From: Pleurostoma richardsiae
Lineage: Eukaryota; Ascomycota; Sordariomycetes; Calosphaeriales; Pleurostomataceae
Direction: 5' to 3'
Assembly: GCA_030052745.1 (NCBI GenBank)
Contig: JANBVO010000044.1
Location: 124,001-188,000, forward strand
Length of the DNA: 64,000 nucleotides
Below are positions 52,961-64,000 of this stretch, piece after piece (the first letter of the stretch is position 1; every line of letters begins with the position of its first letter). Below the pieces are notes generated by a model. It saw nothing but the letters and a program-made list of their open reading frames with translations, searched no databases and was not told the origin of the DNA. The translations under genes were made by a program, and so were the position numbers.

Positions 52961-53705
52961 TGTGCACAGTACTGTTGGGGGTGCGGCGAATAGGAAGTTG
53001 AGAGGTCAATCTGATATCTGAGTTTCGATACCGCTTTACCCCCTCTGGCGATTGCGTACTTAAGGTGATATCTTGCGTGGGTCATGTACGACGCAGCTGC
53101 GACTCTTCAACGACAGGGTCGTAAAGGAGGCAGCTCAAGCTACACCGAATCGGATCAACAACCTGGTCGCCGGAATCCACACCAAGGCGCATTAGACGGT
53201 TGTTATCCCTACCTACATGAAGAATCGTCAGATGAACGCATCCTAGGAATGCCCGGACAGTTCCCAAGCCCGCAACCCTCCAGTGAACCTTTTTGAGTTC
53301 GTCGACAGTGGCACTTTGTCTTTTGCCTTGGACTCGACAGGAGCGAAGCCGAGTCGTCCATGTCCGCCCGGCGGTAATCCCGCTTTCGATCTTATCTCCA
53401 CCCACGCAAGTGGAGACCCCGACCGGATGCCTTACGCGGGCGGAGCCCTTTGACTCTTCGACAAGTCAGAACGGAGCGGCGGACCCATATCTTGACCGAG
53501 TCATGCGTGGGCCCAGTGTGATAAGGATTAAGGAGGGAGGTAATCTACAGGGGTCTGAAGTGACAAGTGACGGACCACCGCGCCTGGAGCTCATGGCATA
53601 GAAGCGACTCTTCCTATTAAACTGCGGCGACAGGGTCCGTCGGTGTCTGCATCTTGACATCGACAACCATCCCGTAGAAACGAAGGGATCCTCACTGTCA
53701 TCAGA
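52961..53705. promoter_or_regulatory. Divergent promoter of the SMP-30-like and NCS1 genes, with two GATA sites
   Basis: Contains CTTATC at 53391-53396 and GATAAG at 53520-53525, cores for nitrogen GATA factors (AreA/Nit2). Fungal nucleobase and allantoin permeases are commonly under such control. Presence seen; function inferred. Confidence 0.4.
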
Positions 53706-55575
53706 ATGGCCTCCACCACTCCGTACAGCAGCGACGATGAGGCCGGCGGCAAGTCGCGGGTGCAGAGGTTCAAGCATGCCTTCACCTCGCCTGCAGCCTT
53801 CCACGAGGCCATCAAGCTGAAGAGCGCCACGTCCTACCTCATCAACGAGGATCTCCTGCCATCTCCCCCGGATCGGCAGACGTGGAACGTGTGGAACTTC
53901 TTCGCCTACTGGTGGAGTGAGTCATGGAACGTCTCGACATGGAGCGTCGGGTCGTCGCTCATCACCATTGGCGCGTCAATCCGCGACGCCCTCCTCGTCG
54001 TGCTCTTCGCCAATCTGCTGTCGGCGACCGTCATGGTCCTCAACGGCCGCGCCGCCTCGCGGTACCATGTCGGCTACCCCGTCCTGTCGCGCCTGAGCTT
54101 CGGCATCTACGGCCAGTACTTTGTCGTCGTCCTCCGGTCCATCCTGGGCATCATCTGGGGCGGCGTGCAGCTGTACTTCGAGGGCCAGTTCATCTCCATC
54201 TGCCTGCGCTGCATCTTCCCGTCCTGGGAGAGGGTGCCCAACAAGATCCCCGCCAGCCAATACATCACCACGCAGACAATGGTGGGCTTCTTCTTGGCCT
54301 TCTGCTGCACAATCCCCTTCCTCTTCATCCACACGTCCAGGATTCAGCACCTGTTCACCGCCAAGTCGGTCGTGCTGCCTCTGGCCGGCCTCGGGATTGT
54401 CATCTGGGCCACCAAGAACAACGGAGGCGTGTCTGCCGGCCAGCTCGAGGGTTCTGCATCTGCCGGCTCAATTCCGGTCTTCGCCTGGGGTATTGTCTCC
54501 CAGTTCAACTCCGTCATGGGCTCCAACTCGGCTCTCCTGGTGACCATTCCGGATATTGCCCGATATGAGAAGAAGCGGAATGCCCAGGTCTGGGGTCAGC
54601 TGCTCGGCCTCCCCATCGGCCAGACCCTGTGCGCTGCATTTGGCGTCATCAGCACTGTAAGCCGAACGAGGCCTCTCTATCTGAGAGCGATCACTAACCT
54701 TTGCCTGCTCGATAGTCTGCGGTCCTTAACATGTACGGCGAGGCGTTCTGGAACCCGTACGACCTCCTGAACGGCATCCTGGACCGCTCATACACCTCCC
54801 CTGCCCGCGCCGGTGTCTTCTTCGCTTCGGCCTGCTTCGCCTTTGCTACCCTGGGCACGTCCATCGCATGCAACTTCATTCCCTTCGCTGCGGACGTGAC
54901 GTGCCTCTTCCCGAAGTACATCAACATCATCCGCGGCCAGTTCCTCTGCCTGATTATCGCCTTTGCCATTGTCCCCTGGTATGTTGCCTACCTATGATCT
55001 TCGTCGTGAAAGCGCACTAACACCAGGCTTGCAGGCGCATCGTTGCCACTGCTAACGGCTTCCTCAACTTCCTTGGCGGTTACAGCATCTTCCAGGGCCC
55101 CGTCGTCGCCATCATGATCGTTGACTACTTCCTCATCCGCCGGGGCAACATCGCCATGGCCGACCTCTTCACCTTCTCGTCCTCCAGCCGCTACCACTTC
55201 TTCCACGGCGTCAACATCCGCGCCTTTGCTGCCTTCGTCATCGGCTTCCTGCTGCCGCTGCCCGGCTTCATTGGCTCCTTCGGCGTCAGCGTCTCCGCCG
55301 CGGCCTCGCACATGTACGCGCTTGGCTGGGTCCTGTCCTTCGTCATCGGCGGGGTGGCGTACTACGTCGCGTGCCTCATCTTCAGGGTGCCCGGAGCGGA
55401 CGCCGAGAAGGGGCTACGGTTCGAACAGCTGGTCAGCGAGGCGGATCAGCTCGCTTATGACGGCGTCGCCGGCGAGTTTGTCGATGGCCGCGGCCCGACC
55501 GTTGTCGAGGCTGGTCGGTCCTCGTACGATGGTTCACGGGAGACGGACGAGAAGAGGGCCGAAAAGATTGTTTAA
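53706..55575 (+). CDS. NCS1-family permease (Fur type: uracil/allantoin/uridine-like)
   Basis: A plasma-membrane nucleobase-cation symporter. Three exons (53706-54656, 54716-54978, 55035-55575) give 584 residues with about twelve hydrophobic segments. Family signatures: an N-terminal INEDLLPSPPDRQTWNVWNF followed by the AYWWSESWNVSTWSVGSSLI segment, GYPVLSRLSFGIYGQYFVVV, GIVSQFNSVMGSNSALLVTI with PDIARYEKK, and GPVVAIMIVDYFLIRRGNI. The RxNxxD-type start and WxxF motif place it in the Fur branch (Fur4/Dal4/Fui1). The precise substrate (uracil, allantoin, uridine or thiamine) is not readable. The C-terminal tail is acidic and has lysines (DEKRAEKIV), consistent with ubiquitin-driven endocytosis. 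Confidence 0.93.
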
Positions 55576-56130
55576 AATGACGGTGCTGCAGGATACAGTG
55601 CGCTAGATTATCTAATGGTATACATAATCTTTTTTTTCACTTAGTGGTCACCTCGACGATGTTGGTCTACCTGGAGAATAATACGATCATTACGCTCTTA
55701 GACTCTTGAGTCTTGATGTACGTGACAAGCATGCACTGGCTCCCGTAGGGCGTAGGATCCAGATCCTAGGCACGGCACTTGCTCACTGCATGCATGCCCT
55801 ACCCTACCTAGATCGCCCCTCAAAAATAGTTCCGTGAGTATTCTATCAGAAAATGTCTCACTGAGAACCTCATCTCCTCCAACAACCCACTTGGCCTATA
55901 GTAACCACTGAAAGCACCTTCATCCGAGCAACTGCTGTCGCGCAACATGGAGGCTCACTTTCATCAGGCCCAACACGACGTTTATTGTGAAGGTGACAGC
56001 AGCTGTTATCTAACCCCTTTGCACAAAACAGCAGTACATACGGAATGAAGTTGCGGGAATCAAGCACGCTTTCTAGAAACAAGCGCATGAAGCCCCAGAG
56101 CATCCGAAACGGCCAAACGCAGCGCGCGAG
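55576..56130. other. Intergenic region between the permease and the F-box gene
   Basis: No gene seen. A T run lies near 55629-55637. Confidence 0.4.
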
Positions 56131-57888
56131 ATGGACCGCTTGCCAGAGGAGATCATCGCCAACATAATCTCCCACGTCGCAGGCGACGGCGGGACGACTC
56201 CTCCCCGCGTCCTCGCTCCATACGCCGCCATGTCGCGTCGGTGGCAGCGGTGCGTCGAGGCCATGACCTTCGCGCACGTCACGCTCACCCCGGCGCGCAT
56301 GGCGTCCCCTCTTGCGGCGCAGGCCCTGACGCCCGACCGCGTGTGCCGCTTCGTCCGCTCCGTCCGGGTCGACATTCTGCTGCCGCCGTACGACGAGGGG
56401 GCGCGGGCGCGGCGCGAGGTCGATGCGGAGAAGACCGAGGCTGACGCGGTGTTTACGGGTCTTGTGCGGAGGGTTTTTGCTTTGCTGTCGCCGTCGCGGG
56501 GTACCGACCATTGCGGCGGAGATGGACGCGTCGGCCAGAAGCAGCGGGAGCAGCGCCCGGGAATTGACGACACGACGGGTCATCGTCCCCAGATCCGCCT
56601 TTCCATGACGGCTCGGTGTGTTAGCGACACAGAAGACATGGAGGCGAGGCGATACAGGCGTAATGTGGGCGCGACAAGCACCGAGGACATTTTCGAGGCA
56701 CGCTACGAAGGCTCGTATCTCGACCTGAGGCCGAGAGCCGAGAAATCGGTCCAGGATGAGGCAGAGGCCCTGCCCGAGCTGCACTGCGTTTCACAGTTTC
56801 ACGTCGAGGCCACCCCGGGCTCGGGCTGTCGGTACTTTGCGCCACGGGCGCTGTGTCTCATGGCGTCGAGGATGTCGGGGCTGGAGACTGTGCACTGGGA
56901 ACTTTGCGACAATGAGAAGAGGGATGTAGCGCTCAGGAGAAAGTTGAGAGCAGGTGAGCCAGACTTTCATCTCACGGCATCTTTCCGTCTTCACTCTTCT
57001 TGTTAAATCCGGCCCGTCACTCTATCTCACTTTGTTAGGAGCATCTGGTCAGACCTCCAGGAAGACCACGACTGACTGACCATGGACACAGATTTTGCTA
57101 ACAGTCTACCAACACTACCCCCTACCCTCCAACACTTCAATCTCCTGTACGACAGACGCTTACCAAACGACCACTCCTTCCAAACGCGCAGCATCCTGGA
57201 CGAAACAGACCAGGACAACGACAAGCTAAGCCTCGCACTGCACATGCTCTCTCAACGCCTCACTACCTTCGATCTAATCGCCGTCGTCGGCCCGGAGATC
57301 CTCTGGCCATCGGAGCCAGAGCTGGTGCCGCACCAGCAGCAGGGCGACGACCTCCCGCTCTGGTCGAGAATGCGCCGGTACACCATCGACCCGGGCGCCA
57401 TCGCACCGTCAGGAAAGTGGCGATTCCGTCGGCGACTGGATGACTACGCCTCGGACTCGGATGGCGGCGCCGACTCGTACTTCTCGGCACACCGCGCCGC
57501 CGTCACAGCCCCCGGCGACGAGAAGGAGGACCCTTTCCGCGAAGAGCTCGACCCGGACGCCGTCGGCCATCTGCTCCTGGCCGCCGCGCGGGCGGCGGGT
57601 CGGATGCCAGCGCTTCGTAGTATGTTCTTTGCGCTGGATTCGGCCCTCGGAAACGGGAGCGGGCGGCTGGAGGTTTCGTACACGGCGAACCGTGACAAGC
57701 CACCGGCGGGTAATGATGGTGGTGGTGTCGCTGTAGTTGGGGCTGGCACGGCGAAACTACATGTAGAGTCCCATCCCGAGTTTTACCCGGATGAAGAGGT
57801 CATGCAGGCTTGGAGGGAGGCGGCAAGGGAACATGTGGGTGCAGAGTCGGAGCTTGGGGTGACGATCAAGGATAGCATGGAGTGGTAA
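56131..57888 (+). CDS. F-box-like protein
   Basis: Probable substrate adaptor for an SCF ubiquitin ligase. Two exons (56131-56953, 57092-57888) give 539 residues. The N-terminus MDRLPEEIIANIISHVAG followed by LAPYAAMSRRWQRCVEAMTF is an F-box-like helix set. The rest has no recognised repeat; fragments such as LPTLPPTLQHFNLLYDRRLP recall fungal F-box proteins with weak leucine-rich character. The C-terminus has HPEFYPDEEVMQAWREAARE. The 138-nt intron was placed by the only acceptor (57091) that removes the in-frame stops before 57082 and keeps phase. Target unknown. Confidence 0.75.
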
Positions 57889-59467
57889 TCGTGTCCGGAG
57901 AGACATGCTGGCGAACGAGCATCGGGACTCGTCAAGGCATCTCACTATTGCGCGAAAGACTATACCATGCCGGACTGGATGGACTCCGAGGATGATGTCT
58001 AGGAGCAGCGTACAGGGTGGGAAGTTAACATGCGATGCTGTGAAGGTCACCGGGGTTAACTCCTTACGGGCCTGCGCAACCCTGAAGCCCAGGTATCATT
58101 TGTAAATCCGAATCCCTCTCATGTCAACAGATTCCTCCAAAATAGTACCCTTTGACTCTGGATTGCCAACTAGACCAACTTATTGCCCTACCATACACTA
58201 TCGCGTCTCTTCCATCATGCATAATCATATATCGTTCCCGTACAAAGTCCACCGGCCCTCTCCTCTAGCTTTGAGCTCGGAGTCATGAGACCCTGCCTAG
58301 CTTAGTCTAGGCTCCGAGTTGTTCAGGTGTCACTCAGGGCCAGCTCAGTGTAAAGCAGCACAAGCTCATTTCTGAAGGCGGAAAGTGGTTTTGGTGAGCT
58401 TGAGTTTCGTCTCCGAGTATTGAGCCTAAGAATAAATACAGATACAGGGCCACAGGCCACATGGCAATAGAGGACGGACAAAGCCTAAGTCCCGGTTCCC
58501 GCAATCTCGGGCATTTTATAATGAGAGCATATTGCGACCGCGTGGTATCCTGCATATGATGACATCGCCCCTGTGGTCCCATTAACCGACCCGCGGGCTG
58601 GCAGATGTTGTGCCAATGTTTCTTATCCGGAAGAATTCACCGCTGCTTTCATCCAGCCACTAATGTATATTATCTCAAGAGGCTGCCGGACTTCCGAGCG
58701 GAGCGTCACCGTCCTAGCGCAAGACCCCCACGATACCGCTCAAGAGATCGGACTGAGTCGGTAGTACCCCGTGCACTACAACCTGGAGGCTCTTGAGTGT
58801 GTTGATAACAAGCCGCCTAGAGGCATCATAGTGCCTAAAGGCTACACATTACGTCACTTGAAATCCAGACTTGTAGCCATAGGAGGGCCGAGTTGTAATA
58901 AAGCATGGGTTATGGGCTATGACAGGGTTCATATATATGCCGACTCGGGGCTGATTGTCATGCTAGCGGACACCGATCAGCTTAGAGTTACCTGAAGAAT
59001 CTGCTTTGTGAGGCTGCCCTGAATAGCACGTTCGAGGTTCATATGTCAGTAGTAGGCCAAGAATATCATTTCCATAAGTTCAGCATTAAGCACTGAAAGC
59101 CAAGGGGTGGGTTTGATAGCCGATGCTGGGAACTCACTCCTTATCCATTGCCAAGAGAGGCTCCCGCGTTGGTAGTCACCATCAACAAAGGAGATATTGT
59201 CAATATGCACTGTCTTATACCCAGACGGGGGAGTACACTGCCAAAGAACCATCCCAGTATTAACCGCCTCCATATCACAGGCTCGCGTAGGAAATCGGTG
59301 ATTAGATATTGGGTGGCCAGACCCATGGTTGCGTATCCGGGTTACCGTCTCCCAAGGCAATAGATAAATAGCAAAACGGGGGCGTTCCTTGTTCATTCTG
59401 TGATACTGCAGCGTCCTACCTACCGCTTCACCAACAATCCCAATAGCTCCCCAGCACCGAATTCATC
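57889..59467. other. Intergenic region with repeat copy and unassigned frames
   Basis: About 1.6 kb. It contains dispersed-repeat copy 2 and two unexplained frames: + strand 58771-58995 (including DNKPPRGIIVPKGYTLRHL) and minus strand 59046-59396 (including WQCTPPSGYKTVHIDNISF). Neither has splice partners or a family I recognise; they may be relics. Confidence 0.4.
58292..58448. repeat. Dispersed repeat, copy 2
   Basis: Diverged relative of 21268-21475, same orientation, sharing TTGTTCAG, GCCAGCTCAG, GAGTTTCGTCTC and AATAAATACAGA blocks in the same order. Confidence 0.5.
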
Positions 59468-60340
59468 ATGCTGCTGCATGTCCTCTTTGAGGCATTACTG
59501 CACCTCCTCTTCGTTTCGTACGTTTCAGGACTCGCAGCTGTTTCAAATGGCACCGGAATAACTACTACTACATGGGACTGCTGCAAGCCCGCTTGTGCAT
59601 GGACAACTACGGCCAGAACAGCTAGAGCAAAGTGAGTCTGTGACAGCGGTGCCAAAGCGGGCCTGCCGACCATCTATGTAGATTCTGAGCATTCCTACTA
59701 ATCAGACATGGGATTGTAGTGGTACTGCCGCGGTCTGCGACAAAGATGACAGGCAGCTGAGTGTCAGTCAAGGCCAGTCTGCACAGAGTGGCTGTAGCAC
59801 CAGCCCGGGAACCGGCTACCTCTGCTCCTCATACCAGCCGAAACCAATGACGGAAGACCTCAGCTACGGCTTCGTCGTCTCGGACGGAGCTGAGAACTGC
59901 TGCAAGTGCTTCGAGCTGCAGTGGCAGGGCGGACCGGCCGCTGGGAAGAAGATGCAAGTCCAGATCATCAACGAAGGCGGATCGGCGAACGGCACAGACC
60001 AGGAGTTCATCATCGTCACTCCCGGCGGTGGCTCCGGGCCCAACCTTTCTGGCTGTAAGAACCAGTACGGCAGTACCTGGTAAGTGGCTCTCTGATCTTC
60101 CGTGCATGACGGTGCTCAATGGAGAGATAGCTGGAGGCTAACACTCTTTATAGGGGCCGTAACTACGGCGGTGTCCTCGGTGCGGGTGATTGCGAGTCGT
60201 TGCCGGATAACCTGCAGGGCGGTTGTTACTGGCGGTTTAACTGGGCAAGGGGCGACATCAACAACTGGCCCATCACCTGGACGAAGATCTCTTGCCCCGG
60301 CTACTTCACCTCCATCAGTGGCTGTAACAACATTAATTAA
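59468..60340 (+). CDS. Secreted GH45-family protein (endoglucanase-like) with altered active site
   Basis: Three exons (59468-59631, 59720-60079, 60154-60340) give 236 residues with an N-terminal signal peptide (hydrophobic core ALLHLLFVSYVSGLA). The GH45 fold is clear: TTTTWDCCKPACAW with the base-position Asp (D37), GYLCSS, EDLSYGFVV, NCCKCFELQW, GKKMQVQIINEGG, TPGGGSGPNLSGC and GCYWRFNWARGD. In known family A enzymes the general acid is the Asp of the HFD motif just before PGGG; here the segment reads QEFIIVTPGGG, with Ile (I152), and the nearby GGD Asp is Ser. The cysteine pattern is intact. No cellulose-binding module or linker. It could be an inactive, expansin/loosenin-like wall-loosening protein, or use another residue as acid. 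Confidence 0.9.
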
Positions 60341-61842
60341 GCTCCTCAACACTTGGTTGTCAACTAGGATGTACTGATAAGAAGGGAGTAATGAGGGCAA
60401 GATTGCTTAGACACATCCACAGACGGATCAAGAGGTGCTTGAACATACCTGATTAAGGTTACTGTAAATCTAATATTCATTTTGTCACTTCTTCGTAAGT
60501 TGCAGGCAAATGCTTTCCGACAATCATCCAGTCGTTCCTCGACTAGGTACCTACCTTATGTACTCAATGCTGCCCGCTGGGCTCAAGCACCAAGCCAATT
60601 CACGATCACGGCGGTAGCACCCAGCCGTCAAAGTGGCCCTATGAACTCCGTACCGGAACGCAGTTCCCATGAGAGATAAGAAGAATGAACCGTCTCCTGC
60701 TACTCAGTCATGGGCTCGGAATTGGTCAATAAATTTCCAGGTTCCTCCTACATGTTCACTCCGGACTTGTTAATAGTCGCCCAGGTACTTACATCTTTTA
60801 GCAGCTTGGCTTCTCTACGCAACAAGTAAAGAAGTAACCCCACAGCCACCATTTACACCTGGAGGGGACGCTAGATGTGATCATAAACGCAAGTTCGTGA
60901 CTCTCATTAGGTGTTCCAATTGGCGATCCTTTACTTCGTCTGTTGGCTGACTCTGTTCATGATGCCCTCGCCGACTGCGATCAGCCCGGTAGCATCGACG
61001 TAGTGCAGTTCAATGGACACAGGCGATCGACAAGTGAGGTCCACGCGTCACATTGATCCACCAGGGACATGTCAAAAGTGAGTGTTGTGGAGAAGCATCC
61101 CACGTTGAACAATTTGGAATGCAGCTCGTGTCGGCCGTGGACCATTGCCCTAGATTGGACAAGTTCCGCCGGTAGGGCTGACGATCCACAGATCTTGTCA
61201 ATTCCTAGCCTCTCTAGTCAAGTCACTTGGTGCCTCTGATCAAAGGGGCATTCAGAAAGTCCGAGCACCTTCGGTCTTGTTCCAAGCGGCCAAGGCCGAC
61301 TCCTCTTGATGGGCGCGATCACGTCAGCAAGAAGACTCGGAGCAGCTCTTTCCTGTTCTCTGCCTTTTTCTCTAGAAAAGGCCAAGTACCGTCCCGTCAG
61401 CATGGGGCCATCATGGTTTGTTGGCGTGTGCCTGTGATTTGCAGCAGAAGCGAAGGATTCGACGGACTGCCAAGCCACGCGTGTCATGTCCTCTTTGTTC
61501 CGCCGAACGCGGCGGAGTTAGCTAAGTCCGTGACAAATCCACCTGATGTAAGCAGGCAGTCGCAGCCTGCCAGCTAAAGCAGCCTTCATCCGCCGTCGCC
61601 GGGTCCTCACCCGCGCTGCCGCTCTTCTCTCATTGCTGCACACACACTCTCAAGAGCCAGCGCGCTGTAACCCGTTGAGTGGGTGAATGACGGACTCTCG
61701 GGAGCTGTCACGGCGAGGGCAACGACAGCAACCCACTGCTGTGGCGCACACCAGCTATTCGTTGTAGCTACCCTGTTTTGCCTCCTTTATCGCCATACTA
61801 TCTATCACATCACAGCGAGGGTGGATACGCGGAACGCCGAAC
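60341..61842. other. Intergenic region before the terminal regulator gene
   Basis: About 1.5 kb; the promoter of the Zn2Cys6 gene and 3' flank of the GH45 gene. No other gene found. Confidence 0.4.
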
Positions 61843-64000
61843 ATGTCGACGGACCCGATGAGCTCCACCGGGTCTTCGCCGGCGACGGGGGGCGAGCCGG
61901 ATCCGAAGCGCAGGAAGATCCGCAAGGGCACCCGGAGCTGCTGGGAATGCAAGCGGCGGAAGATCAAATGCAACTATCCGTCCCTGTCTGACACCGTCTG
62001 CGAGGGATGCCGCCGCCGGGGAACCGTCTGTGTCAGCCAGGAGTTCCCCGAGGAGACATCGGCCCCCAGCGGATCGACCCGCGTCGTGGGCGATCGCCTG
62101 GGGAAGATGGAGGCCCTGGTCGAGCAGTTGGTGAAGAGGGTCGGGGTTCCAGCGGGATCCGGAAACCCGGGAGACCTTGCAGCGCTTGCTTCTGCAAGGA
62201 TAGCCGGCGTGTCTCCTCGTGAGGGGCGGGAGGAGGACCAGAGCAGCAATCCTGGCCTCCCCACACCGGAGTCCCTGTCGGCCGAGTCTGCGAGGTGCCT
62301 GACAGCGTATGATCATGCATCGGTAAGTTACCAAGTCATGGCTGCCTCTGGGTGTTTGCAAGGTTATGAAGCTGATGTCCATCAGAGCGGCTTGGAAAGC
62401 GGACTTATCGATTCTTCTCGGGACCAGTTCAGTGCTCCGAGTCTCGCACCTGAGTTCGGCGATGCTTGTGGTATGGTTGCCAAGGCACACAACTACGAAA
62501 AGCTGTCCAGGACGTTGCATGCGGCGTTGCCTTCACAACATGACATCGACATTATCGCTGAGACGGCCGAGAGGTCCCTTGGACAGTTCTATCAGATGAT
62601 GTGGCTGCCTTACAGCGAACTGTTCAATGGTAATGACCACACAGTTGACGATCTTAGGAAGATCCCGCCACCGACCGCTCACCCTACCATCATCGGCCAA
62701 AAGATGCTGATGCTGGCCATTCTCCTGCAGCATGTGCATCCCAGATACAACCCATCCATAAACAACCTTGAAGAGGACTGGAAGACCATGAGGACGCGCC
62801 TTGTGTCGCTGGCGGTGACGTACGTCACGAGCCGGGACGAGCTCGTTGGCTCCTTGGAAGGCCTGATCTGTATCATGCTCGAAGCTATCTTTCAGACAAA
62901 CATTGGCAACCTGCGACGCGGCTGGCTGACGTTTCGCCGTGCCTTGGTCGTTGGGCAGCTCATGGGCCTGCACCGGCCGTCCAGTCCTCCTATCAAGAAA
63001 CTTGACCCGTCTTCTAGAGTTGACGCGAAACACATCTGGTTCCGGATCATCTACACTGACACCTATCTCGCTCTTATGCTTGGCTTGCCACTGGGCTACT
63101 ACGACACCAGCTTTGCTTCCGGGCCAGTCATGCAGGTTGACACGCCCATGGGCCGCCTCGAGCGCATGCATGGAGTGGTGGCCATGAAGCTCCTGCAGCG
63201 CAACAACTCGGTCTACATGGATTGCAAAGAGGGATGGCAGACGACGCATGAGCTCGACCTCGAGATGCAGAAGGTGGCTAGGAGCATGCCGTCGCGGTGG
63301 TGGACAGTGCCGCAGCTCGGCGATATCAAGGACAAGGCGAACCTTTTCCCGGACACTTTACGACTCCTTAACCACTTCTATCACTACAACCTCCTGAACC
63401 AACTGCACTTGCCCTTTATGCTGCGCTCGTCGTCCGACAACAAGTACGACTACAGCCGGGTGACGTGCATCAACGCAGCGCGCGAGCTCCTCGTGCGCTT
63501 CATCGCCTTCCGTAGCGTCAACCTGGTGGCTTTCTGCTGCCGGGGCGTTGACTTCTTCGCCTTCATCGCCAGCCTGACGCTGATCCTCGCCCACCTCGAC
63601 GCGCACCGCCACGGAGAGCTGGGCAACTACCTGGCGCACCAGAGGCTCAGCGACCGAGGCATGATGGAGCAGGTGGCTGACATGTTCGCTGAGCTGCACT
63701 CGCTCAACAACGACCTCGTCTCGTTCCAGAGCATGCGCATACTCAAGCGGCTGCTGGCCATGGAGACAGACGCCGCCAACGGCGGCAACTACAGCACCAG
63801 CAGTGAGCACCACGCAGTCGTCAACGACTGCGACGTCGACGAGTCGGAGGGGGCGGTCAAGCTAACCATACCCTACTTCGGGACCATTCGCATCGCCAAG
63901 GAGGGCCTGACCAAGACCGCGAGCAGCGACCCTGTCCACGACACGCTCGTCGCAGTGCCCGCCGTGCCGGAGCCAGACGCCCTGGCCCCGTCGGCGAGCG
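61843..64000 (+). CDS. Zn2Cys6 transcription factor, 3' end beyond the window
   Basis: A nuclear regulator of unknown target, partial at its C-terminus. Exons 61843-62322 and 62386 to the window end give 698 visible residues in an open frame. The zinc cluster is C33, C36, C43, C53, C56, C63 (RSCWECKRRKIKCNYP, CEGCRRRGTVC), with a nine-residue middle spacer. A short coiled coil (KMEALVEQLVKRVG) and a Ser/Pro linker follow. The fungal TF domain is recognised from IIGQKMLMLAILLQHVHP, RRGWLTFRRALVVGQLMGLH, KHIWFRIIYTDTYLALMLGL and LLNHFYHYNLLNQLHLPFML. Start at the first ATG after the last upstream stop. The GT at 62631 was not used as a donor because the frame stays open and conserved. Confidence 0.9.
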   Translation, partial: MSTDPMSSTGSSPATGGEPDPKRRKIRKGTRSCWECKRRKIKCNYPSLSDTVCEGCRRRGTVCVSQEFPEETSAPSGSTRVVGDRLGKMEALVEQLVKRVGVPAGSGNPGDLAALASARIAGVSPREGREEDQSSNPGLPTPESLSAESARCLTAYDHASVSYQVMAASGCLQGYEADVHQSGLESGLIDSSRDQFSAPSLAPEFGDACGMVAKAHNYEKLSRTLHAALPSQHDIDIIAETAERSLGQFYQMMWLPYSELFNGNDHTVDDLRKIPPPTAHPTIIGQKMLMLAILLQHVHPRYNPSINNLEEDWKTMRTRLVSLAVTYVTSRDELVGSLEGLICIMLEAIFQTNIGNLRRGWLTFRRALVVGQLMGLHRPSSPPIKKLDPSSRVDAKHIWFRIIYTDTYLALMLGLPLGYYDTSFASGPVMQVDTPMGRLERMHGVVAMKLLQRNNSVYMDCKEGWQTTHELDLEMQKVARSMPSRWWTVPQLGDIKDKANLFPDTLRLLNHFYHYNLLNQLHLPFMLRSSSDNKYDYSRVTCINAARELLVRFIAFRSVNLVAFCCRGVDFFAFIASLTLILAHLDAHRHGELGNYLAHQRLSDRGMMEQVADMFAELHSLNNDLVSFQSMRILKRLLAMETDAANGGNYSTSSEHHAVVNDCDVDESEGAVKLTIPYFGTIRIAKEGLTKTASSDPVHDTLVAVPAVPEPDALAPSAS

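Overview
The window is nuclear DNA of a filamentous ascomycete (Pezizomycotina, most likely a Sordariomycete). The genes are mostly split by short introns of about 50-95 nt with GTAAGT-type donors, and GC is moderate to high. Typical fungal families are present: three Zn2Cys6 regulators, a HapX bZIP factor, an opsin-related protein, a WSC-domain protein, a GH45-type secreted protein and a small cysteine-rich secreted protein. There is no operon structure, and no complete transposon was recognised.

Layout. 0-9.4 kb: a proline-rich protein of unknown function, an intracellular bacterial-type alpha-amylase with two micro-exons, a split tRNA-Leu(TAA), Rrp15 (60S ribosome biogenesis), and a divergent mitochondrial pair (adrenodoxin-type ferredoxin and the fusion factor Ugo1). 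9.8-14 kb: an intronless bacterial-looking MFS transporter, a decayed gene, and an opsin-related protein lacking the retinal lysine. 14.7-20.9 kb: a compact nitrilase / sugar-porter MFS / Zn2Cys6 regulator cluster. Its nitrilase-transporter promoter holds two diverged inverted-repeat units sharing a TGATTTCCG core, which also occurs upstream of the regulator. 21.5-26.2 kb: a secreted collagen-like/WSC protein and a small secreted cysteine-rich protein. 26-31 kb: AT-rich gene-poor DNA, then a second Zn2Cys6 regulator. 32-38 kb: a giant conserved protein of about 1889 aa. 41-43 kb: HapX, with GATA motifs of the SreA type upstream. 45.9-50.4 kb: housekeeping genes (COG2, mitochondrial ribosomal protein uL1, cytosolic glutamyl-tRNA synthetase). 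51.8-57.9 kb: an SMP-30/gluconolactonase-like enzyme divergent from an NCS1 permease, then an F-box protein. 59.4-64 kb: a GH45-like protein lacking the usual catalytic acid, and a third Zn2Cys6 regulator running off the end.

Gene models were built by hand from reading frames and splice consensus. Every multi-exon model was checked for phase and sums to an intact frame. Functions rest on recognised motifs, not on searches. The most notable items are the nitrilase cluster with its repeated promoter elements, the collagen/WSC protein, the dead opsin, the putatively transferred MFS gene and the GH45 protein with an altered active site.
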